Shown in pieces: positions 15,730 to 24,487 of a stretch of 64,000 nucleotides of DNA; the stretch's first letter is position 1; each line of letters begins with the position of its first letter. The stretch is from Solirubrobacter deserti (GTDB taxonomy: Bacteria; Actinomycetota; Thermoleophilia; Solirubrobacterales; Solirubrobacteraceae): positions 1-64,000 of the forward strand of contig NZ_JAPCID010000008.1 of the NCBI RefSeq assembly GCF_027587175.1, in the 5' to 3' direction. Made by a program: the position numbers and the translations under genes. The notes beneath the pieces are model-generated. The model was not told the origin of the DNA. It did no database searches and saw only the letters and a list, made by a program, of their open reading frames with translations.

Positions 15730-16593
15730 GTGATTGAGCGTCTCGCCGCGGCGGCTGCCGTTCTCGTCGCCGGGTGTGGCGGCACGGGCGCGTCCGCGCC
15801 CACCCCGACGCCGACGCTCACGCCGACGGCCGAGTCCGCGCCCGTCGCGCCGTTGTGCGAGGCTGCGCCCGCCACGGTGCTCGGGCGGGTCCGGAACCCG
15901 GCGGTCGCCGAGCTGTCCGGGCTCGTGCGCACGCGCACGGGCACGTTCTGGGCGCACAACGACTCGGGCGACTCGGCGCGCGTGTTCGAGCTCGACCGCG
16001 ACGGCGCGTTCCTGCGCGAGGTCGCGCTTCCCGGCGCGAACGCGTACGACTGGGAGGACATCGCGATCCGCGGCAACACGTTGTTCGTGGGCGACATCGG
16101 CGACAACCTCGGGCAGCGGCCCGACCTGCAGGTCTATCAGTTCCCGCTGCCGGACGGGCCGGCGACCAGGATCAACCTCGCGTACACGGACGGCGCGCAC
16201 GACGCGGAGGCGCTGCTCGTGGACCCGCGCACCGGGCAGCTCGCGATCGTGACCAAGGACTTCGGCGGCAGCGCGGGCGTCTACACCGCGCGCCGGTCGG
16301 GCCAGCTGCGCAAGGTCGCGCAGCTCGACCTCGGGCTCGGGCAGGCGGTCACCGCCGGGGACATCTCGGCGGACGGGCGCACGATCGTCCTGCGCAGCTA
16401 CGGCAGCGCGTGGGTGTGGGAGCGTGACCGCGGCGAGTCGCTGGCCGAGGCGTTCAAGCGCAAGCCGTGCGTCGTGGACGCGCAGCTGGCCGGCGAAGGC
16501 CAGGGCGAGACGCTCGCGTTGAGCCGTGACGGCCGCGCCTTCTACACGATCCCCGAGGGCGCTAACCCGCGACTGCGGCGCTACGGCGGCTGA
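15730..16593 (+). CDS. Secreted lipoprotein, beta-propeller-like
   Basis: 287 residues: a lipobox (AAAVLVAGCGG), a Pro-Thr linker (TPTPTLTPTAES) and a domain of short repeated blades (FWAHNDSGDSARVFELDRDG, YDWEDIAIRGNTLFVGDIGD, DAEALLVDPRTGQLAIVTKD). The HNDSGD and EDIA motifs recall secreted phytase/esterase-like propeller proteins that probe extracellular ligands, but no catalytic site can be assigned. The last 32 bases overlap the convergent sulfur-transport gene. Confidence 0.7.
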   Translation: MIERLAAAAAVLVAGCGGTGASAPTPTPTLTPTAESAPVAPLCEAAPATVLGRVRNPAVAELSGLVRTRTGTFWAHNDSGDSARVFELDRDGAFLREVALPGANAYDWEDIAIRGNTLFVGDIGDNLGQRPDLQVYQFPLPDGPATRINLAYTDGAHDAEALLVDPRTGQLAIVTKDFGGSAGVYTARRSGQLRKVAQLDLGLGQAVTAGDISADGRTIVLRSYGSAWVWERDRGESLAEAFKRKPCVVDAQLAGEGQGETLALSRDGRAFYTIPEGANPRLRRYGG

Positions 16594-16975
16594 ACAGGGC
16601 GAACCCCAGCACCAGGCCGGCCAGCGTCGCGAGCGCCCACGGGATGCCCTGGCCGAGCTGGGCCGCGATCGGACCCGGGCACACGTCGGCGACCGCCCAG
16701 CCGACGCCGAACAGCACGCTGCCGACCACGTGGCGCTTCTCCGGCCGCACCGTCGACCACGCCACCGGCTCGCCCGTCAGCAGCGCACGCGCCTGCAGCA
16801 GCTTCAACACGCGCAGCCCGACGAAGGCCGTGCCCAGGGCGGAGGCGAAGAACAGCATCAGGTACGCGTCGCGGAACAGCAGCCCGTCGCGCAGCACGTC
16901 CGGGTTCGTCATGCCCGACCAGCTCAGCGTCAGGCCGAAGACGGCACCCACCACGAACGCCGCGAGCCGCTTCAA
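16562..16975 (-). CDS. YeeE/YedE-type transporter, C-terminal half subunit
   Basis: 137 residues with about four membrane segments. The family motif is FGLTLSWSGMTNPDVLRDG near the N-terminus; the second half contains GWAVADVCPGPIAAQLGQG. The start is TTG at 16975, which overlaps the previous stop codon as TTGA, so translation is coupled. In the YeeE/YedE family, split or fused, Cys and Gly-rich motifs conduct thiosulfate or related sulfur species. The pairing of two half-size subunits is common. Confidence 0.82.
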   Translation of the reverse strand: MKRLAAFVVGAVFGLTLSWSGMTNPDVLRDGLLFRDAYLMLFFASALGTAFVGLRVLKLLQARALLTGEPVAWSTVRPEKRHVVGSVLFGVGWAVADVCPGPIAAQLGQGIPWALATLAGLVLGFALFSRRSAAVAG

Positions 16976-17400
16976 AGCAACGCCTCGATCGCGAAGCTGA
17001 CGACGATCGCGGTGCCGAAGAACGTCCCGGTCGCGACCAGCGCGGCGGGGGAGAGCGCCGCGTTCCCGCTCAACCCGTTGCCCGACGTGCACCCGCCGGC
17101 CAGCCGCGCGCCGTAGCCGATCAGCACGCCGCTGGCGACGAGGATCGGGACGACCACCCAGGCCGTGAACGTGTCCGTCAGCCAGCCGTAGCCGTCCACC
17201 GGCGCGCCGGCCAGCCCGAACACGACACCGCCGGCGATCAGCCCGAGCAGCAGCCACGCGTGCACGCCGCCGAAGCGCAGCGCGACGGCGTCGGCCCACG
17301 CCCGGGTCGCTCCCAGCCGCTCGTTGAGCAGCCAGCGCAGCGCGACCACGCACAACCCGAGCACCGGCCCGCCGATGTACCAGGCGAGCTGTTCATCCAT
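16972..17400 (-). CDS. YeeE/YedE-type transporter, N-terminal half subunit
   Basis: 142 residues, four to five membrane helices, with the signature YGARLAGGCTSGNGLSG that carries the conserved Cys of the sulfur-transport family, followed by GTFFGTAIV. It partners the downstream subunit with which it overlaps by 4 bases. The likely role is uptake of thiosulfate or another reduced sulfur species across the cytoplasmic membrane. No rhodanese or TusA-like gene is adjacent, so the metabolic link is not visible here. Confidence 0.85.
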   Translation of the reverse strand: MDEQLAWYIGGPVLGLCVVALRWLLNERLGATRAWADAVALRFGGVHAWLLLGLIAGGVVFGLAGAPVDGYGWLTDTFTAWVVVPILVASGVLIGYGARLAGGCTSGNGLSGNAALSPAALVATGTFFGTAIVVSFAIEALL

Positions 17401-17407
17401 ATTCCGA

Positions 17408-17833
17408 TCAGGTTACACGGGCTTCGGAGAAGCGCGGCAGCCCGTCGTCCGGGATCGGCGCCCAGTCCGGCGCCGAGGACAGCCACTGGCGCCACGACGG
17501 CTGGATCCCCGGATCGCCGTGCAGCACGCCCATGCGCACGCCGACGACGCCGTCGGTTCCGGGCTCCCCCGACCACAGGTGTCCGCCGCAGGTCGAGCAG
17601 AACGTCTTGGGCAGCCCGGTCGGCGGTCGCCACACGGACACGTCCGACGCACCAGAAAGAATGCTCAGGCCATGCCCGTCCGGCAGGATCGCGTTGAACG
17701 ACCAGGGCGTCCCCGCCCGTCGTTGACAGCGCGTGCAATGGCAGTACCCGGCCGAGACGAAGTCCTTCGTAACCTGGAACTGGACGGCTCCGCACGCGCA
17801 AGAGCCCTGCAGAGGTGCTTCGGGCGAAGGCAT
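17408..17833 (-). CDS. GFA / CENP-V-like zinc protein
   Basis: 141 residues with the cysteine layout of the glutathione-dependent formaldehyde-activating (GFA) family: CACG near residue 12, CHCTRCQ near 31, and CSTCGGHLW near 79, which would hold two zinc ions. Most members are not proven to act on formaldehyde adducts, and actinobacteria use mycothiol instead of glutathione, so the substrate is unknown. The ATG is 7 bases after a TAGGCT -10. The gene ends 7 bases before the start of the transporter operon on the same strand. Confidence 0.88.
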   Translation of the reverse strand: MPSPEAPLQGSCACGAVQFQVTKDFVSAGYCHCTRCQRRAGTPWSFNAILPDGHGLSILSGASDVSVWRPPTGLPKTFCSTCGGHLWSGEPGTDGVVGVRMGVLHGDPGIQPSWRQWLSSAPDWAPIPDDGLPRFSEARVT

Positions 17834-17840
17834 GCAGCGG

Positions 17841-17846
17841 AGCCTA
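17841..17846 (-). promoter_or_regulatory. -10 element (TAGGCT) of the GFA gene
   Basis: TAGGCT plus 7 bases leads to ATG 17833 on the minus strand. Confidence 0.5.
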
Positions 17847-17905
17847 CTCGGGTACCGCCCCTCCCCACTCGGGTAGAACTAAAGGACCGCAGGGTCCACT
17901 GCCGA

Positions 17906-17911
17906 TAACGT
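17906..17911 (+). promoter_or_regulatory. -10 element (TAACGT) of the 144-residue protein gene
   Basis: TAACGT plus 6 bases leads to ATG 17918. Confidence 0.5.
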
Positions 17912-17917
17912 TCACAC

Positions 17918-18352
17918 ATGGAACACGCCCACATCGACATCACGCCTGGCCTTGACGGTGAGGCCGTCGTGCTGGCCGTGTTCGACCTCGGCGAGGAAGA
18001 GATCGCCGCCTCCGCCCACGCGGTCCAGATCATCACGACGGAGCGCTTCCGCAACGCCGAGATGACCACCGACGACGTCCTCGAGTTCCGCGAGATGACG
18101 GCGCTCGCCGACGAGCTCGGCGACCACCAGCGCCAGCAGGGCATGCGCACGCTCGTCATGCGCCCGAGCCGGCTGAACGCCTGGCGGCACGCGCTCACGC
18201 ACTTCGTCGAGTCCCGCGACGAGGCCGAGTGGGCCCGCGAGGACGATCGCAAGGCGCTCCCGTCCGCTCGCGCGCTGCTGTGGCCGCTGGCCGACCTGTG
18301 CGCCGACGCGATGCGCGCCGCGCTCACCCCGCCGGCACCGAAGCCTTTCTAG
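17918..18352 (+). CDS. Conserved-looking cytoplasmic protein of unknown function
   Basis: 144 residues with a beta-rich first third (IDITPGLDGEAVVLAVFDLG) and a helical remainder (TTDDVLEFREMTALADELGD, RLNAWRHALTHFVES). No signal peptide, membrane helix or metal motif is seen, and I do not recognise the family. It is divergent from the GFA gene, appears leaderless, and its last 4 bases overlap the end of the convergent hydrolase gene. Confidence 0.6.
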   Translation: MEHAHIDITPGLDGEAVVLAVFDLGEEEIAASAHAVQIITTERFRNAEMTTDDVLEFREMTALADELGDHQRQQGMRTLVMRPSRLNAWRHALTHFVESRDEAEWAREDDRKALPSARALLWPLADLCADAMRAALTPPAPKPF

Positions 18353-19170
18353 TTGGAAGCAGGGGACATCCCCTCATCCGACCTGCCCAGCGCGCGGTCG
18401 ACGAAGGCGAGCGCGGTCTCGGCGACCTCCCGCCAGCCGCTGTCGATCGTGAGCGCGTGCCCGCGCTCCACGGACACGATCTCGGTGATGCCCGGGTTGT
18501 CCTGCTGCTGCTTGTAGGCGGCGTTGGACAGCGCCCACGGCACGGTGTGGTCCTTGGCGCCGGAGATGATCAGCAGCGGCCCGCGCTCGGGGTTGTCCGT
18601 GTCCACCTTGACCTCGGTCCACGGGTTCAGGTTCGCCGTGGCGGCCTGGAACAACGGCGCGCCCGGCGCCGGCACCGCGTAGGTCTCATAGAGCTCCTTC
18701 GCCTCCTCGAGCGAGACCGCGTTGGCGAACGCGTACCGGAACTGGTCGAACGTCAGCGGCACGGCGCGGTGGCGGTTGAGCGGGTTCGTCAGTACCGGCG
18801 CGGCGGAGCGCAGCGACGAGATCGGGAGCGGCAGCACGCCGCGGAACGGCGCCGGGGACAACGCCACCGTCGCGCGCGAGAGCCCGCGCCCGGCGAGGAT
18901 CTGCGCCAGCAGCCCGCCGAACGAGTGCCCGATCACGACCGGCTTGGAGTCCAGTCCCGCGATCACGTCGGCGAAGTGATCGGCGACCTGCCCGACCGTC
19001 TTGCCGGCGAACACCTCCGGGTGCGCGTTGGCCTCCTCGACGGTCTCCGGGTCATCCGGCCACCCTGGCTGCACGGGCTCGTACCCGCGCTCGGCGAAGA
19101 ACTCGGCCCAGCGGTCCCAGCTGGACTCCAGCAACCACAGTCCATGGATGAAGACAACAGGCGTGCTCAT
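18349..19170 (-). CDS. Alpha/beta hydrolase
   Basis: 273 residues. The oxyanion-hole strand is TPVVFIHGLWLL, the nucleophile elbow is VVIGHSFGGLLAQ (Ser about 98), an acid lies in LLIISGAKDHTVPW, and the general base His is in SVERGHALTIDSGW. The order fits a standard esterase/lipase or haloalkane-dehalogenase-like fold without a signal peptide. ATG 19170 is preferred by homology. An AGGGGA-CA-TCCCCT palindrome (18361-18374) lies inside the last codons. Confidence 0.88.
   Translation of the reverse strand: MSTPVVFIHGLWLLESSWDRWAEFFAERGYEPVQPGWPDDPETVEEANAHPEVFAGKTVGQVADHFADVIAGLDSKPVVIGHSFGGLLAQILAGRGLSRATVALSPAPFRGVLPLPISSLRSAAPVLTNPLNRHRAVPLTFDQFRYAFANAVSLEEAKELYETYAVPAPGAPLFQAATANLNPWTEVKVDTDNPERGPLLIISGAKDHTVPWALSNAAYKQQQDNPGITEIVSVERGHALTIDSGWREVAETALAFVDRALGRSDEGMSPASN
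18361..18374. repeat. Short palindrome at the hydrolase 3' end
   Basis: AGGGGA and TCCCCT separated by CA. Its GGGGACA-CCCC core resembles the centre of the long palindrome at 14147-14179, and both lie at gene ends. Confidence 0.4.
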
Positions 19171-19218
19171 GGCCGGCATCCTCCCGCGCGTCCGTGAGCG
19201 CCGCATTGGACAAACGGC

Positions 19219-19240
19219 CAACGCCGCGTGGGCGGCGTTG
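19219..19240. promoter_or_regulatory. Inverted repeat immediately upstream of the PucR gene's -10
   Basis: CAACGCCGC and GCGGCGTTG separated by GTGG, directly followed by TAGGCT (19241-19246) and, 9 bases later, ATG 19256. It is well placed as an autoregulatory operator for the PucR-type protein. Confidence 0.45.
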
Positions 19241-19255
19241 TAGGCTCGCCCACCC

Positions 19256-20362
19256 ATGGACTGGGACGGACTGCTCGATGCCCTCGAGCGCGAGCAGGCG
19301 GCAAGCGTGGAGCGCACGGTCGAGCACATGCGTGCGTTGCGCTCGTACGCCGAGGTCCCCGTCGACTCGATGCGCCTCGCGGTCCGCGCGAACCACGTCG
19401 AGATCCTCGCCGGCCTGCGGTTGCGGCGGCCTCCGCAACCGGCCGACGCCACCACGATCTTCCGCAGCGCCGGGGGCACCCGGGCGCGCCAGCGCGTCGC
19501 GGTCAGCGACATGCTCGCCGCCTGGCGGGTCGGGCAGGAACGCCTCTACCAGCTCGCGGCGAGCCTCGTCCCGGAAGCCCCCGGCCGCGACGCGCTGCTG
19601 CGCGAGTTCCTGGAGCTCGAGGTCCGCTGGGTCGACTTCGCGATGCTCGCCGCCGCGGACGGCCACCGGGACGCGGAGCTGAGCCTCGCCCGCGAGCAGG
19701 AGCACGTCCGCGCGAGCCTGCTCCGGCGGGCGATGACCGGCGCCGCCGCGCCGGCGGAGCTGCGCGCCGCGTTCAGCGCCGCCGGCCTGGACCCGCACGC
19801 CGCCTACCGCGCGGCCGTCGCCCGCCCGGCCGACTTCGCCGCGCTCGAACGCCATCTCGGCCTCGACCGTCCGCCCGTCCACGTCGGGGGCCTCGGGGCC
19901 CGCATCGACGGCGAGCTGTGTGCGCTGCTCACCCGGTTGCCCGAGGCGCCGGCGCCGGTGCCGATCGGCGTCTCCGCACCCGCCGCACCGCAGGACTTCC
20001 GACGCGCGTTCGAGCGCGCCCACCGCGCGCTGGAAGTCGGACTCGCGCTCGGCGCCGATGGCGTCTTCGACCTCGAAGGCCTCGGTCTGCGCCCCGCCGT
20101 GCTCGCCGACGAGCAGGTGGGCGAGATCCTGCGCCGCCGCTACCTCGAGCCGTTCAGCGCCGCGCCGGTGATCGTCGAGACCGTCGCGCGCTTCCTCGAC
20201 AACGACGCCAACGCCGAGCTCACCGCCCGCGAGCTCGGCGTGCACGTCAACACGGTGCGCCACCGGCTCGGGCGCTTCGAGCAGGCCACGGGCCGCTCAC
20301 TGCGCGAGACCGAGACGCTGGTCGAGGTCTGGTGGGCGCTTCAGCGCGCGCGCCTGGCCTGA
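19256..20362 (+). CDS. PucR-family transcriptional regulator
   Basis: 368 residues. A helical N-terminal region (SMRLAVRANHVEILAGLRLR, VAVSDMLAAWRVGQERLYQL) precedes a GGDEF-like/CdaR middle part, and the C-terminus is the PucR helix-turn-helix: RFLDNDANAELTARELGVHV then NTVRHRLGRFEQATG. Such regulators often control catabolism of purines, amino acids or related nitrogen compounds. The 3' end overlaps the convergent aldolase gene by 22 bases. The target may be a neighbouring gene, but no shared operator was found. Confidence 0.85.
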   Translation: MDWDGLLDALEREQAASVERTVEHMRALRSYAEVPVDSMRLAVRANHVEILAGLRLRRPPQPADATTIFRSAGGTRARQRVAVSDMLAAWRVGQERLYQLAASLVPEAPGRDALLREFLELEVRWVDFAMLAAADGHRDAELSLAREQEHVRASLLRRAMTGAAAPAELRAAFSAAGLDPHAAYRAAVARPADFAALERHLGLDRPPVHVGGLGARIDGELCALLTRLPEAPAPVPIGVSAPAAPQDFRRAFERAHRALEVGLALGADGVFDLEGLGLRPAVLADEQVGEILRRRYLEPFSAAPVIVETVARFLDNDANAELTARELGVHVNTVRHRLGRFEQATGRSLRETETLVEVWWALQRARLA

Positions 20363-21099
20363 GCGAGCGTGTCGCCCGCCGCCTTCATCATGTAGCCGCC
20401 GTCGGAGCCGATCCCGATCATCCGGAAGCCGTCGGCGAGCGCGGCCGGGACCTGCGCCACGTCGGTGAGGAAGATCCCGGTCGCCTTGCCCGCCGCGCGG
20501 GCCGCCTCGTTCACGCGCGCGATCGCGTCCCGGAACGCCGGCTCCTCGAACTGGCGGAACATCCCCATCGAGTACGAGAGGTCGGACGGGCCGACGAACA
20601 GCACGTCGACGCCCTCCACGGCCGCGATCTCCTCCACGGCCTCGACCGCCTCCGGCGACTCGATCTGCGCGATCCCGCACACCCGCTCGCGGGCCGTCTC
20701 GATCGGCTGCGGGTCGGTGCCGTAGCGCGCGCCGCGGTGAAAGAAGGCGATCCCGCGCGTGCCGGGCGGGCCATAGTGCAGCACCGAAGCCCAGCGTTCG
20801 GCCTGCTCGACCGAGTTCACCTGCGGGCACATCACGCCCTCGACGCCCAGGTCGAGCGCCCGCGCGGTGCGCCCGCGCACGTCGGACTCCACGCGCGCCA
20901 GCGCGTGCACACCGGCGGACGAGCAGCCCATCAGCTGGCCGACGAGCTGGGACTCGTCGCCGCCGCCGTGCTCGAGGTCCACGAGCAGCCAATCCCAGCC
21001 GAGCAGTCCCAACGACTCGGCAGCGAACGGGCTGCCGAGCGTCAGGAACGTGCCGAAGAGCGTCTCGCCCGCCGCCAGACGGGCCTTCATCGGGGTCAT
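20341..21099 (-). CDS. HpcH/HpaI-family aldolase
   Basis: 252-residue TIM-barrel class II aldolase. Landmarks are LVDLEHGGGDESQL (with the conserved Glu/His), an Arg in HALARVESDVRG, VMCPQVNSVEQAERW, and metal-ligand segment IAQIESPEAVEAVEEI followed by DVLFVGPSDLSYSMGM. These enzymes cleave or form 2-keto-3-deoxy or hydroxy-keto acids. ATG 21099 is chosen because it lies 7 bases after a TAAGTT -10; a TTG three codons earlier would be inside that spacer. A malyl-CoA lyase role is less likely because the sequence fits HpaI rather than CitE. Confidence 0.85.
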   Translation of the reverse strand: MTPMKARLAAGETLFGTFLTLGSPFAAESLGLLGWDWLLVDLEHGGGDESQLVGQLMGCSSAGVHALARVESDVRGRTARALDLGVEGVMCPQVNSVEQAERWASVLHYGPPGTRGIAFFHRGARYGTDPQPIETARERVCGIAQIESPEAVEAVEEIAAVEGVDVLFVGPSDLSYSMGMFRQFEEPAFRDAIARVNEAARAAGKATGIFLTDVAQVPAALADGFRMIGIGSDGGYMMKAAGDTLAQARRAR

Positions 21100-21106
21100 G
21101 CCCCGC

Positions 21107-21112
21107 AACTTA
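21107..21112 (-). promoter_or_regulatory. -10 element (TAAGTT) of the aldolase gene
   Basis: TAAGTT plus 7 bases leads to ATG 21099 on the minus strand. Confidence 0.5.
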
Positions 21113-21207
21113 CTGCGCCGGCACCCGAGCGCTCTTGGCAGCGTTGACGTACACCTTTAGGGGGATCCCTGATGTGCGCAGCGGTGCGGTCGCGGACCAT
21201 CGTCGGT

Positions 21208-22623
21208 ATGAAGTCGACCCTCCCCCTGCTCGCGGCGACCGTCGTGGCCCTTCTGGCCCCGGCGGCGGCGCAGGCTGCGACGATCTCCTACGAAGGCGAC
21301 ACGCTCGTCTACCGCGCCGACCCGGGTGTCCGCGACTCGCCGATGCTCGGCGCCGAGAACGGGCAGCTCACCATCTTCGAGGAGGGCCTGACCCTCCCGG
21401 CGAACTGCACCTACGACTACACCGCCCGCTGTCCGATGCCCGGTCGCGTCCGGCTCGAGCTCGGCGACGGCGACGACTGGAACTCGTTCTCGGACTACCC
21501 GGCCAACCTCCCGGTCGAGGTCCTCGGCGGCGAGGGCAAGGACCAGCTGCAGACCTACGGCGGCGGCACGTCGGTGACGCTCGACGGCGGTGGCGGCAAC
21601 GACATCCTCAAGGGCTGGGAGGCGAACGACACGCTGCGCGGCGGCGCGGGCGACGACGAGATCAACGGCGCCGCCGGCGGCGACCACATCGAGGCGGGCG
21701 ACGGCAACGACACGCTCTCGCCCGACACCTACAAGGACCCGGCGGCCGACTACGTCGACGGCGGCGCCGGCCTCGACCTCGTGGACGACTGGCAGATCCC
21801 GGACAAGGACTACAACCCGCCGATCGCCGTCAGCATGGACGGCGCGGCCAACGACGGCCGCCCGGGCGAGGGCGACAACGTCGTCAACGTCGAGAAGATC
21901 GAATCGCGCGTCTCCGGCACGCTCGCGGGCAGCCCGGGCGACGACGAGCTGCGCGTGTGGGCGAACATCGACGAGGGCAACTCGACGCTGCTCGGCCACG
22001 GCGGCAACGACAAGCTCGTCGCCGGCGACTACCTGGACACGCTCGACGGCGGCCCGGGCAACGACTTCCTCAACGCCGGCTTCGGCAACGACACGGTGAC
22101 CGGCGGGCCGGGCCAGGACACGATCCAGGCCGACGCCACCACCGCCACCTGTGGCTGGTACTCCTACACGTGCAAGATCCCGTTCGGCAACGACGTCGTC
22201 AACGCCCGCGACGGTGAGGTCGACAACGTCGACTGCGGCGTCGGGCAGGACACGGCGATCGTCGACGCCGTCGACGTCGTCGCCAACTGCGAGACGGTCC
22301 AGGGCTCCGGGCCGGCCGGGCCGGGGCAGCCGGGCGGCCCGGGGGCCGAGAAGCCGGTGCCCGCGTTCAGCCACAAGCTCAAAGGCCGCAAGCTCAGCGT
22401 GACCGTGCCCTGCGCGGGCCCGTGCAAGGTCAAGGCGACGCTGACCGTCAAGAAGAAGACGATCGGCAAGGCGTCCAAGACGCTGCTCAAGGCCGGCGAC
22501 GCGAAGCTCACGGTCAAGGTGGCCAAGCAGCGCAAGACCGTCAAGGCGACGCTGCGGATCACGGTCGAGGCCGCCGACGGCACCACGTCGTCGGCGACCA
22601 AGACGGTGAGGGTGAAGCGTTAG
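21208..22623 (+). CDS. Secreted calcium-binding (RTX-type) repeat protein
   Basis: 471 residues from ATG 21208; an in-frame ATG at 21172 would add 12 residues ahead of a good signal peptide (MKSTLPLLAATVVALLAPAA). The central part carries glycine-aspartate nonapeptides of the GGxGxDxxx type (GGGGNDILKGWEANDTLRGG, GGAGDDEINGAAGGD, GGPGNDFLNAGFGNDTV) that fold as a Ca-binding parallel beta-roll. Four cysteines lie around it. A Gly/Pro linker leads to a C-terminal beta-sandwich rich in Lys, Val and Thr. No protease or hemolysin domain is present; a surface or matrix role is inferred. Confidence 0.85.
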   Translation: MKSTLPLLAATVVALLAPAAAQAATISYEGDTLVYRADPGVRDSPMLGAENGQLTIFEEGLTLPANCTYDYTARCPMPGRVRLELGDGDDWNSFSDYPANLPVEVLGGEGKDQLQTYGGGTSVTLDGGGGNDILKGWEANDTLRGGAGDDEINGAAGGDHIEAGDGNDTLSPDTYKDPAADYVDGGAGLDLVDDWQIPDKDYNPPIAVSMDGAANDGRPGEGDNVVNVEKIESRVSGTLAGSPGDDELRVWANIDEGNSTLLGHGGNDKLVAGDYLDTLDGGPGNDFLNAGFGNDTVTGGPGQDTIQADATTATCGWYSYTCKIPFGNDVVNARDGEVDNVDCGVGQDTAIVDAVDVVANCETVQGSGPAGPGQPGGPGAEKPVPAFSHKLKGRKLSVTVPCAGPCKVKATLTVKKKTIGKASKTLLKAGDAKLTVKVAKQRKTVKATLRITVEAADGTTSSATKTVRVKR

Positions 22624-23438
22624 GAGCGCGTCCTGTAGAGGCGCGACGTCAGAGGCATGAACACCGCTGTGAGGCCGGCGGCGACCCCGAGCGAGATCGC
22701 GATGTCGCTGCCGGCCGCGTCACCGGCCATGAGGCCGCGGGCGGCGTCGGTCATGATCGAGATCGGGTTCACGTTCACGAACGCCTCCAGCACGCGCGGG
22801 AGCGTCTCGGGCTCCACGAACGCGTTGGACAGGAACGTGAGCGGGAAGATGAGCATGAAGCCGGCGTTCATCGTCGCCTGCGGGGACCGCAGGAACAGGC
22901 CGAGCGTCGTGAACAGCCAGCTGACGCCGAACGAGAACACGACCGTCAGCCCGAGCGCGGCGATCACGCCGAGCGGGCCGCCGTCCGGCCGGAAGCCCAG
23001 GATCAGCCCGAGCGTCGTGATCACGGTGCCGGCGATCACGTACCGAACGGCGTCGCCGAGCAGCGCGCCGACCAGCGGGGCCGGGCGCCAGATCGGCAGC
23101 GTGCGGAAGCGGTCCACGGCGCCCTTCGTCAGGTCGGTGTTGAGGGACACGCCGGAGTAGACGGTCGTGAAGACGACCGACATGACGAGCAGGCCGGGGA
23201 GCACGTAGTCCAGGTAGGCGCCCGTCGAGCCGGCGATCGCGCCACCGAACAGGTACGTGAACATCAGCAGGAACATCACGGGCGTGATCGTCACGTCCAG
23301 CAGCTGCTCCGGCACGTGCTTGATCTTGAGCATGCCGCGCCAGCCGAAGGCCATGGCGGCGCTGAACGCGCTTGGCCGCGGCGGCCGGGGGACCGAGGAG
23401 AGCGCGTTCGTGATCGCGGCGTTGTCGGCGACGCTCAT
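22620..23438 (-). CDS. ABC-2 type exporter permease (DrrB-like)
   Basis: 272 residues with six predicted membrane helices, including [19 protein letters not shown] and a C-terminal [16 protein letters not shown]. The ABC-2 signature region reads [22 protein letters not shown], as in daunorubicin-exporter DrrB proteins. It overlaps the ATPase gene by 4 bases (ATGA) and forms a two-component exporter for an unknown hydrophobic compound. The end overlaps the convergent calcium-binding gene by 4 bases. Confidence 0.9.
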   Translation of the reverse strand: MSVADNAAITNALSSVPRPPRPSAFSAAMAFGWRGMLKIKHVPEQLLDVTITPVMFLLMFTYLFGGAIAGSTGAYLDYVLPGLLVMSVVFTTVYSGVSLNTDLTKGAVDRFRTLPIWRPAPLVGALLGDAVRYVIAGTVITTLGLILGFRPDGGPLGVIAALGLTVVFSFGVSWLFTTLGLFLRSPQATMNAGFMLIFPLTFLSNAFVEPETLPRVLEAFVNVNPISIMTDAARGLMAGDAAGSDIAISLGVAAGLTAVFMPLTSRLYRTRS

Positions 23439-24397
23439 GCCTTGACCTCTTCCTTGTCTTCGGCGGTGTGTCCGGTGAGGGCGAGGAAGACCTCGTCGAG
23501 GGTCGGCTGGCCGAGCGCGAAGGACGCGACGCCGACGCCGGCGCGGCCGAGCGCGGCGATGGCCTCGGCGCCCTTGTCGGCCTCGGGGCACTGCACGCTC
23601 AGCGCCGAGGGGTCGGGCTCCAGGTGCACGAGGCCGAGCTCGCGCGCGAGGATCGTCTCGGCCTGCGGGCGCTGGTCGCCCTGCAGGAGCCGCACGTGCA
23701 GCGTGGCGCTGCCGACGCTCGCCTTCAGCTGGCCCGGCGTGCCCTCCGCGATCACCTTGCCCTTGTCGATGACGGCGATCCCGTCCGCGAGCTGGTCGGC
23801 CTCGTCGAGGTACTGGGTGCACAGCAGCACCGTGGTGCCGGCGGTGCGCAGCGCGCGCACGATGTCCCACACCTGGTTGCGGCTGCGCGGGTCCAGGCCG
23901 GTGGTCGGCTCGTCCAGGAACAGCAGCTCCGGCGTGACGACGAGGCTGGCGGCGATGTCCAGCCGCCGGCGCATGCCGCCCGAGTAGTTCTTGGTCAGCC
24001 GCCCGGCCGCGTCCTCCAGGCCGAACGCGCCCAGCAGCTCGTCCGCGCGGTCCTTGGCCGCCTTGCCCTTGAAGCCGTAGAGGCGGCCGAGCAGGATCAG
24101 GTTCTCGCGGCCCGTGAGGTCCTCGTCGACGGACGCCATCTGACCGGTGAGGCTGACCGCGCTGCGCACGGCGTCGGCCTCGGCGACGATGTCGTGGCCG
24201 AGGATCCGGGCGCTGCCCCCGTCGGGGTGCAGGAGCGTCGCGAGCATCCGGATCGTCGTCGTCTTCCCGGCGCCGTTGGGGCCGAGCACGCCGTAGACCG
24301 ACCCGCGGCGGACCGCGAGGTCGACGCCGTCGACGGCGCGCAGCTCGCCGAAGGTCTTTACGAGGCCCGAGGCCTCGATCGCGAGGTTCGTGGTCAT
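23435..24397 (-). CDS. ABC exporter ATPase (DrrA-like)
   Basis: 320 residues: Walker [16 protein letters not shown]-loop [15 protein letters not shown], signature [16 protein letters not shown], Walker [13 protein letters not shown], and the H-loop in the following 30 residues. A C-terminal extension of about 90 residues (DUF4162-like) is typical of DrrA-type drug-resistance exporters. It is coupled to the permease downstream. No regulator directly precedes it; the 90 bases upstream contain GACCC and GGGGTC arms around TACGCCTAA that may form a weak hairpin. Confidence 0.92.
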   Translation of the reverse strand: MTTNLAIEASGLVKTFGELRAVDGVDLAVRRGSVYGVLGPNGAGKTTTIRMLATLLHPDGGSARILGHDIVAEADAVRSAVSLTGQMASVDEDLTGRENLILLGRLYGFKGKAAKDRADELLGAFGLEDAAGRLTKNYSGGMRRRLDIAASLVVTPELLFLDEPTTGLDPRSRNQVWDIVRALRTAGTTVLLCTQYLDEADQLADGIAVIDKGKVIAEGTPGQLKASVGSATLHVRLLQGDQRPQAETILARELGLVHLEPDPSALSVQCPEADKGAEAIAALGRAGVGVASFALGQPTLDEVFLALTGHTAEDKEEVKA

Positions 24398-24487
24398 CAG
24401 AAGGGGAGACTCCCGGTTGCGGAAAAACTCATCGGGCGCTCAGGACCCTACGCCTAAGGGGGTCGCGCGCACAATCAGGAATTCGCC

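Noticed and set aside
20341-21099. Reading the HpaI-type aldolase as malyl-CoA lyase of the ethylmalonyl-CoA pathway
   Set aside because: Sequence landmarks are of HpcH/HpaI rather than CitE/Mcl1, and the gene is distant from ecm and ccr.
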